DNA from: Sipunculus nudus
Lineage: Eukaryota > Annelida > Sipuncula > Golfingiida > Sipunculidae
Length of the DNA: 64,000 bases
Direction: 5' to 3'
Assembly: GCA_026874595.1 (NCBI GenBank)
Contig: CM049306.1
Span: forward strand, 55,611,519 to 55,675,518
Shown here: one piece after another, positions 26,401-34,582 of the stretch
Numbering within the stretch: position 1 is the stretch's first letter
Layout: the number at the start of each line of letters is the position of its first letter
Translations under genes and position numbers: made by a program
The notes under the pieces: generated by a model
Told to the model about the DNA's origin: nothing
Databases searched by the model: none
Seen by the model: the letters and a program-made list of their open reading frames with translations, nothing else

Positions 26401-29400
26401 GGTCCACAGGGTTTCCCTGGTATCGAGGGTGTGATTGGTCAAGTCGGGGAGAAGGGAAGTCCCGGCGTTCGTGGTCCCGCGGGTATCCCGGGAATCAGGG
26501 GGTCACCCGGTGCAGCTGGTAACCCCGGCGGCGCTGGCCAGCAGGGAACAAAGGGTAAGTATGGACAGCAATTTATTGAAAGAGGAATATTATATTTTGT
26601 TATCGTTTAAAGATTCAGTTTTCCTGCAAAGAAAGCAAAACGTTTACGAACATTTTGAAGAGAGCTGAAGGAAGGTGGACGTAAAAATATATTAAAAAAC
26701 TTCAAACAATTTTATTGTATTTTAATTGACTTGCATTAAAGTCATAAACGCGAGTATACGTCAATGGTAGTACTTGAGTCTTAAATCTCAGCTTAAAGCT
26801 AAAGCCAGCAACATTGTAAACTACAGTGGAACCCCACAATTACGACCACCCTGACTGAGCAAAGTGGTCCTAATTTAGGGGTGGTCGTATTTGTGAAACC
26901 CCTACCTTGGTCGCATGTAACATGTTTAATGTGTATTAAATTGCAAATCTTTAATGTAAATTATAACAAAATATTTTACTTAACTGGCTCTTATTTTGAA
27001 TGTTTTTTGTATGTAGTTGAAAGAAAACAAAATTATTTTATAAATGTATCCATGATAAACATTAATGTATATGTACACATACGTATTGACTGACGATTAA
27101 CACATAATTACACTAGAGACAATACGATGACAATCTACTGAATACATATTAAACATAATACGTGGCTGTCATATATTTAGCCCTCCACTTGAGTATATAT
27201 TGCGTGCACTTGAGTTTTACCGACGCTAAGCTGCTGAGCCAGTTGGTGCTGACTGCGTGCTGGTGTTGCCGCCTTGATTAACGCCGCCTTCTCCTACAAG
27301 GAGAGCTCTTTCAGAGGCATGGTCGCACAACAGCAAGCAATTTAAATGCAAACTGAACCAGTAGAGAAATAAACTGAGAGCGATCTATCAGATAAGGAAA
27401 GATAATGTGTGGGATTTGCCCCAGTGCAAGCTTTATTTATACATTTTACTGACTGTTCAATACTCAGTGTGAGTAAGGTATGAACACATGTAGGATTAAC
27501 TAGGTTGTTAATTTGACCGATGAGGATCGAACAATATGTGATGAGTTGAAATATTAAGCACTCACCCCCGCACTTAGGGTAGCTGTAATACAGTTGATCA
27601 CTGAGGGGCAATTAGCATCGCTAGCCCAAGACCCTAGGGCAGACCGGCTCATTAATTAATCAGGCCGATGGTTACCCCCTTGATGTATATTAAGAACAAG
27701 CAAATTATGCTTCAGGTCTGTAGATTTGTACCCAGCTAATATTTGCTACATACAGGAAATAATATAGCTAAACAAAAACAAGTAATTTTATTTTATTTTC
27801 TGTTTGATAAAATTTGAGGTATGTTCCTAAACTTAAAAAAAGATAAGTCTATCCTAAACACTAGTCTAATTATATACCTGTAGGAGCTACGGGAGACACG
27901 GGAGCACCTGGAGGGCGTGGTGAACCTGGTGTCCAGGGATCCCGGGGACGTGACGGACCGCAAGGTGCCACCGGACCATCAGGACCTGTCGGTTATACCG
28001 GAATCCAGGGACCAATCGGGACCAATGGTGTGCCCGGATTTGTCGGCAATGCTGGTAATGCCGGTAAGTAGAGAAAAATAACGACTTCCCTTGCTACCAC
28101 TTCATACTTCGTTCAATGAGTATAATTTTTTTTTCAGGCAGGAGTTCGTTTTTACTTTTTATCTTAAATCATCTTCCTCATAATTAAAGGTTGTTTGTCT
28201 TTATTGTTTTATGTTCATATTTAAAAAAAATTCGAATTGCATATCATATGTTGCCATTGTTACCATATTCTTGAATGTTAAACAGGTCCTAAGGGTCCGG
28301 CTGGTGACGTAGGACCGAGGGGTCCTGCAGGCGGTGCAGGAAATCCTGGTCCTGCGGGACTAACAGGACTAAAAGGCATACCAGGAGCACCAGGACGACC
28401 TGGGGGTCCTGCAGGACCACGAGGACTTCCAGGACCACCGGGACCGGGAGGTAAAAATATTTTTCACAGGCACATAAAGCACATATTAGGCCAAAATAAA
28501 AAAAAAGGTATGGTTCTCAGGCACTTTTTTTCAGAAATCGATGCGGGCGGGCACTTTTTTTATTTTACATTTTTTTTGTATGTTTCGATAAAAATGTCAA
28601 ATGATAAGGGAAAAGCATGAAAATAACAGTTTTATTTTGCTAAATAAGTAAAAGCACTACAAAACAAAAGAAATGGTATGGTTTTTTCTTCTTGAAAGAA
28701 ATGTCGGAGCGGCAGCAGCTCAAAATTGGAAAGTTTTTATTGAAAATCAAAATAAAAATTTTTGATGCGGGGGTTTAAAATTGATGCGGGCGGTGCCTGA
28801 AAACCATACCTTTAATTTTTTTGGCCTTAGATTAAATATTTTAAAATAATTACAATAACAAGAATATCCGAGCACAATCTTTACATAACAGGATGGACTA
28901 AAACCTTGTGGGTTTTTATGATTTTTTTCAAACAAAAAAGTGAATTGTGTTTTTGTTTTTAAAGAAAGTACTATTTTATTAGGGCCCCGCTTGGCAAGCG
29001 GTGCCCTATAGTGGTCACCGTGTCAGTCCGTCCTTCCGTCCATCCGTCATTCCGTACTTCCGTCCTTCCGTCAGTGACACTTTCTTTTGTACGCGGTAAC
29101 TCAACAACAATAAACTGCAGCTTTCCCAAATTCACAGGGATGATTGGTACTTATATTGTCTCCAGACCTTTCGAATTACAGACTTGTCGGAATTCAAATT
29201 TGGCCTCCACAGCCCAATCGCTGATTTTCTTTTGCACGCATAACTCAGCAACAACATTCCGCAGCTTTCCCAAATTCACAGGGATGATTGGTACCTATAA
29301 GGGCTCCAGACCTATCGAATTACAGACTTGTCGGAATTCAAATATGGCCGCCACAGCCCAATCGCTGATTTTCTTTTGCACGCAATAACTCAACAGCAAT

Positions 29401-31672
29401 ATACTGCAACTTTCCCGAATTCACAGGGATGATTGGTACCTATGAGGGCTCCAGACCTATCGAATTACAGACTTGTCGGAATTCAAATATGGCCGCCACA
29501 GCCCAATCGCTGATTTTTCTTTCGCACGCGATAACTCAACAACAACATACTGCAGCTTTCCCAAATTCACAGGGATGTTTGGTACCTATAAGGGCTCCAG
29601 GCATATTGATTTGCAGACCAGTCGGAATTCAAATATGGGCGCCACAGCCCGATCGCTGATTTTCTTTCACGCGCGATAATTCAACAACAACCAACTGCAG
29701 CTTTCCCAAATGCACAGGGATGATTGGTACCTAAGAGGGTTCCAGACCTATTGAATAACAGACCTGTCTGAATTCCAATATGGCCTCCACAGCCCGATTG
29801 CTGATTTTCTTTCGTGCGCGGTAACTAAAAAACAACTACTGCAGCTTTCCCAAATTCACAGAGATGATTGGTACATATGAGGGCTCCAAACCTTTTGAAT
29901 TACAGACTTGTCGGAATTCAAATATGGCCGCCACAGCCCAATCGCTGATTTTCTTTTGCACGCAATAACTCAACAACAACATACTGCAGCTTTCCCAAAT
30001 TCACAGGGATAATTGGTACCTAAGAGGGCTCCAGACCTATCGAATTACAGACTTTTCGGAATTCAAATATGGCCGCCACAGCCCAATCGCTGATTTTTCT
30101 TTCGCACGCGATAACTCAACAACATACTGCAGCTTTCCCAAATTCACAGGGATGTTTGGTACCTATAAGGGCTCCAGACATATTGATTTGCAGACCTGTC
30201 GGAATTCAAATATGGTCGCCACAGCCCGATCGCTGATTTTCTTTCACGCGCGATAATTCAACAACAACCAACTGCAGCTTTCCCAAATTCACAGGGATGA
30301 TTGGTACCTAAGAGGGTTCCAGACCTATTGAATAACAGACCTGTCTGATTCCCAATATGGCCTCCACAGCCCGACTGCTGATTTTCTTTCGTGCGCGGTA
30401 ACTCAACAACAACCTAATGCAGCTTTCCCGAATTCACAGGGATGATTGGTACATATGAGGGCTCCAAACCTTTTGAATTACAGACCTGTCGGAATTCCAA
30501 TATGGCCGCCACAGCCCAATTGCTGATTTTCTTTCATGTGCGATAACTCAACAACAACCTCATGCAGCTTTCCCAAATTCACAGGGATGATGGGTACCTG
30601 TAAGGGCTCCAAACCTTTTGAATTACAGACCTGTTGGAATTTCAGTATGGCTGCCATTGTCTAATTGCTGATTATCTTTCATGCATGATAACTAAACAAC
30701 AATATACTTCAGCTTTTCCAAATTTACAGGGATTATTGGTCCCTATGAGGCCTCCAGACCTTTTGAATTACAGACTTGCTCAAAATCAAATATGGCTAAC
30801 AGACTACATTCGGTGATTTTCTATTGCACCCATTATTTCAGACATATCTTCTTTAATTCAGTATGATTTTTTCCCTCACGCATATTGATAAAAACCTCTT
30901 TCTGTTTGTGATATTTTTCAAATGTAACTTAATTTTTCACCCATACATAAACTAGTCCAGCACTAGTAGAAACGCTGGGCCCTCTGAGGACCATTGTCCG
31001 ACCACATCTAGTTTTTCTTCTTGTGTTATAAACAGTCTTTTTGTTTAAATTAGTACACACAATAAGCGATAATTATAGTGTATTTAAATGTTTTCAAAAG
31101 TTACTTCCGGATAGTAATACGGTGAAAGTGTTGTTGCTTTTATAATTGTTATTATTATTAATATTATTATTATTAACTGTAATAATTGTATAATTGTATA
31201 ATTGTAATAATAAATATTATTGTAATACAGGAATCAACGAATGTAAAACCAACAACGGCGGCTGTCAGCAGATCTGTATTGATACATACGACGGATACTG
31301 CTGCCAGTGCAGGAAGGGATTTACCCTGGTACCTCTGGACCTTCAGCAAGTAGGCTGTACACGTAAGTAAACCAGGAAATAAGTGTACAAACTTTGCCTT
31401 GTTTGCGAGAGGACAAACTTTGTATACTTTGTTATATGTGTTTTTCTTAAGAAATTATCAATATTACCGTCTTATGTATTTAACTCTATGCACCTATCAT
31501 TATTATTATTATTGTTATTATTATATTATACTTTATTTGTCTTATCATTATTAAGAATGTTAATTTGTATGATTAAATACACATAATTTAATTATGTCTA
31601 TGCATCATTACCTGTGTTCCAGGGGCGGATCCAGGATTTTGTAAGGGGGGAGGCTAGTAGATACTTTGCATA

Positions 31673-31721
<49 letters not shown>

Positions 31722-31763
31722 CGCAGAAACTTGCCATAGATATTTATCTTATTTTCTATCTAT

Positions 31764-31809
<46 letters not shown>

Positions 31810-34540
31810 CAGTGTAAACTTCTGATGTTCAAAAGGTTATAATAAGTGAAACGTTGGATACGTTCAATGAATTTAAGTCACTTTATACTTATAAAAAATA
31901 TAATTCTATGCCGTTTTAAAAACGAAAAACTCCCCTTTTTCCTTTCTTGAACTTCAGAATAAGGATATTACCAACAAATCAACTGTTATTGATGAATGAG
32001 AGAAAGAGGTAATAGATAGCCAGTACCACATGAAATCTCTCGTAAAAATGTAGTCTTAGTTTCAGTTTAACATTATATAATTTGCAGACTACAAACTGAC
32101 ATGACTCCATGGATATGGATATCAAAATACACCTTTTGCATTTTTCCACTTCATATACGATCTGATAATTTGTAAATTGTGAATATGTATTAATGGGTAC
32201 AGATGTGCAATTTATTATATTTTCCCGAGACATAGTTTACAACTGGAAACTCATGAACAAAGTTGAGACAAAACGTAAATGCAGACATTGAAGTCAGACA
32301 AATCATATTATGTGTATTTTTTTTATTTACAGTTTGTAGCGCGATTTTTTATTTTTAAATGTGGAATGTGTGACAAGTTCACCAACTCAATTTTGCATAC
32401 CCGGTCTGCTCGCCTCTTTCGTGAATTTAAATTCAAGTAAATATTCCCCTAACACCAAAAATAAAGACGGTCTTTTGATCGCCTTTTTTTCCACAACAGT
32501 TAAGCATCTTTTAAATGAAAATGTTATTGGGACCCAGGTTCACTCCAAATTATTTTGGATTGTTTCTTTTTTGGGTCTCCTCATAAGTCCGTCTATAACT
32601 GTTGAGTACAGCTGCTATCAGACGAATCAACCAACGTCGATAATTACGTGATAAACCTTGCTTCGCAGAGGATTCATTTACTCAGCAAATCAAGACTCTT
32701 CTGGAGCAAGCAGCGGAGCCTGGACAGCTGAGTGGTAAAACTCTTGGCTCTCTCCGCTAGCGACCCGGGTTCGATCCCCGGCGTGGCCATGAGAGTGGCT
32801 TGTAGTTGCCCGTCCAAGGCCTGGACCGGGTAATCCGGTTTCCTCCACCTCTGCAGACTACCGAACGCCATCACCGGAGCCATGGAGAGTGCCTCGATTA
32901 GTTATAATAACTATTTGTACAATCAATGTAAAATAAATAAGTTTATATTAAGAATGGGGAATTCATAGCAAAAGAATAAATGATTTGGACATTAATTTTT
33001 TTTTCTATTAACCGATTTAAGAATTAAAAAAAGAATTGCGTATATTAATAATCTCTTTGGCATCAGTGATGGTGCGGGACGGACGGACTGATTGAAGGAC
33101 AGACGGACGAAAGGACGGAGGGACTGACAGACGCGGACCATTTTAGTAGTCCTCTCTCTTAACGGCGGGGGAATAAAAAGATGCCTGATCCTTGTGTAGA
33201 CATTCGTCTCTCCTAACGGTTCCTTGGGTATTCAACTTTTTTGTTTCAGTTGAAAGGGTGATATTTGTATGACGGCAACTTAAATAATGTAAAGAAAATC
33301 TTCTCTGATAAAATATGATAACAATGTTTCCACCCTGGGGGGGGGGGGCTTCAGCCCCAAAAGCCCCCCCTCTGGATCCGCCACTGTGTTCTACGTTTGA
33401 GATATTCTTCATTAGGATATTGATTAATATGGACTGTCTATTGAGCCTTACACTTTAGATTTCAGCCTCCAAAAAGAAGCACCTATGGTAAAAGTCATTT
33501 CCGCTGTGATATTTATTTTGTAGAGGATAGCGTTTTGTGTTACAACACCCTCGATGCTGGGTACCAGTGCTTGTGTACCCTGCCGAACGGCAACAAGGTG
33601 CCATTGAATGGAACAGCCTGTTCTCGTAAGTCCCTTCATAATATATCCATTACAATAATAAAATATTGCATAATAGTCGATTATAAAGAAAACAAAATGG
33701 TACATCCCTATGTCATATTTATTTATATTGTCAACGATGATTATGATGATAAATGGTAGTTGTAATTTAGTCTCATTAGTTCACTTATTACATATGTTAC
33801 GAAGTTGACATTATTATTTATTTTGTTTTGATTTTATAATTATTATTAGGAGAAGTAGTACTTGTTACAGTAGTAGTAGTAGCTCCAGTAGAAGAAGTAG
33901 CAGTAATACTAGCAGAAGCAGTAGAAGTATTGTATTCATATATTTTTGCTATCAATAACTTGATATTATAGTCCGTTTCATCTCCTCATGTCCACCTGTT
34001 TTTTGCTATGAAAATTGTTATTAGTTACATTTCAAGGGAAATAATTATACCGGAGAGTAGAGGATTAAAGGACCTAATTTTCAACAAGGTAAATAAATAC
34101 CTACCTTACACTTTATTTAAGAAACAGAATTATTTAGAAATATGAGAAATCAGTCTACATTTTACAACATATCAGATCCACTTATGGCGGTCAAGGTCAT
34201 TGGTCACATGCAAAAACAGCCTCAACTGACAGTTTCTGATTGGATGATCTCATGTAAACACTCTAAAAAATATAACCAGCTAAAACAAATATGGCTACTT
34301 ATGGAGGGACTCATCATACCTGCCAGATTATGGTGAAGAGACTAAAATATTGTAAAACATAAACAGAGGATTTATTGTAAGATTCTAAATTGCCATATTA
34401 GGTTGTCACTTCCATATGTTTTTTTTCTTGGAAATTATTGAAAAATATAAACTTTTAAGTAAATCATTAACAAAAAAACAGGTGTACAGCAGGTGGTGAA
34501 ACGGACTTATAGTTTTAGCATTAATACATTATTGTTATTA

Positions 34541-34582
<42 letters not shown>

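Larger units (their letters stand above)
26555..27883 (+). other. Gene A intron 14
   Basis: 1.3 kb intron. It carries a pogo/Tigger-like terminus at about 26822 (TACAGTGGAACCCC) and a transposase N-terminal relic on the - strand at 27180-27320. Confidence 0.7.
28451..31230 (+). other. Gene A intron 16 (2.8 kb), repeat-filled
   Basis: Almost entirely repeats: a palindromic MITE (28487-28830), then a Helitron-like element with a 145-bp tandem array (28980-31010), then AT-rich sequence with (ATT)-like runs before the acceptor. Confidence 0.75.
31620..33386. mobile_element. CAGGGGCGGATCC inverted-repeat element, 1.77 kb
   Basis: Left end CAGGGGCGGATCCAGG, right end GGATCCGCCACTG, flanked by an exact 5-bp duplication TGTTC (31615-31619 and 33387-33391). 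The interior has two TA tracts, a SINE and a poly-G tract, but no transposase. It belongs to the family also seen at 36486, 46027, 47692, 59374 and 60036. Confidence 0.65.
31363..33523 (+). other. Gene A intron 17 (2.2 kb)
   Basis: Dominated by a 1.77 kb inverted-repeat element (31620-33386) that itself contains TA repeats and a tRNA-derived SINE. Confidence 0.75.

Noticed and set aside
29011-29679. Repeated protein-like frames in the 145-bp array
   Set aside because: They follow the tandem repeat and shift frame from unit to unit; not a gene.
32714-32790. tRNA gene
   Set aside because: A and B boxes are present, but no defensible cloverleaf; the unrelated body and AT-rich tail mark a SINE.
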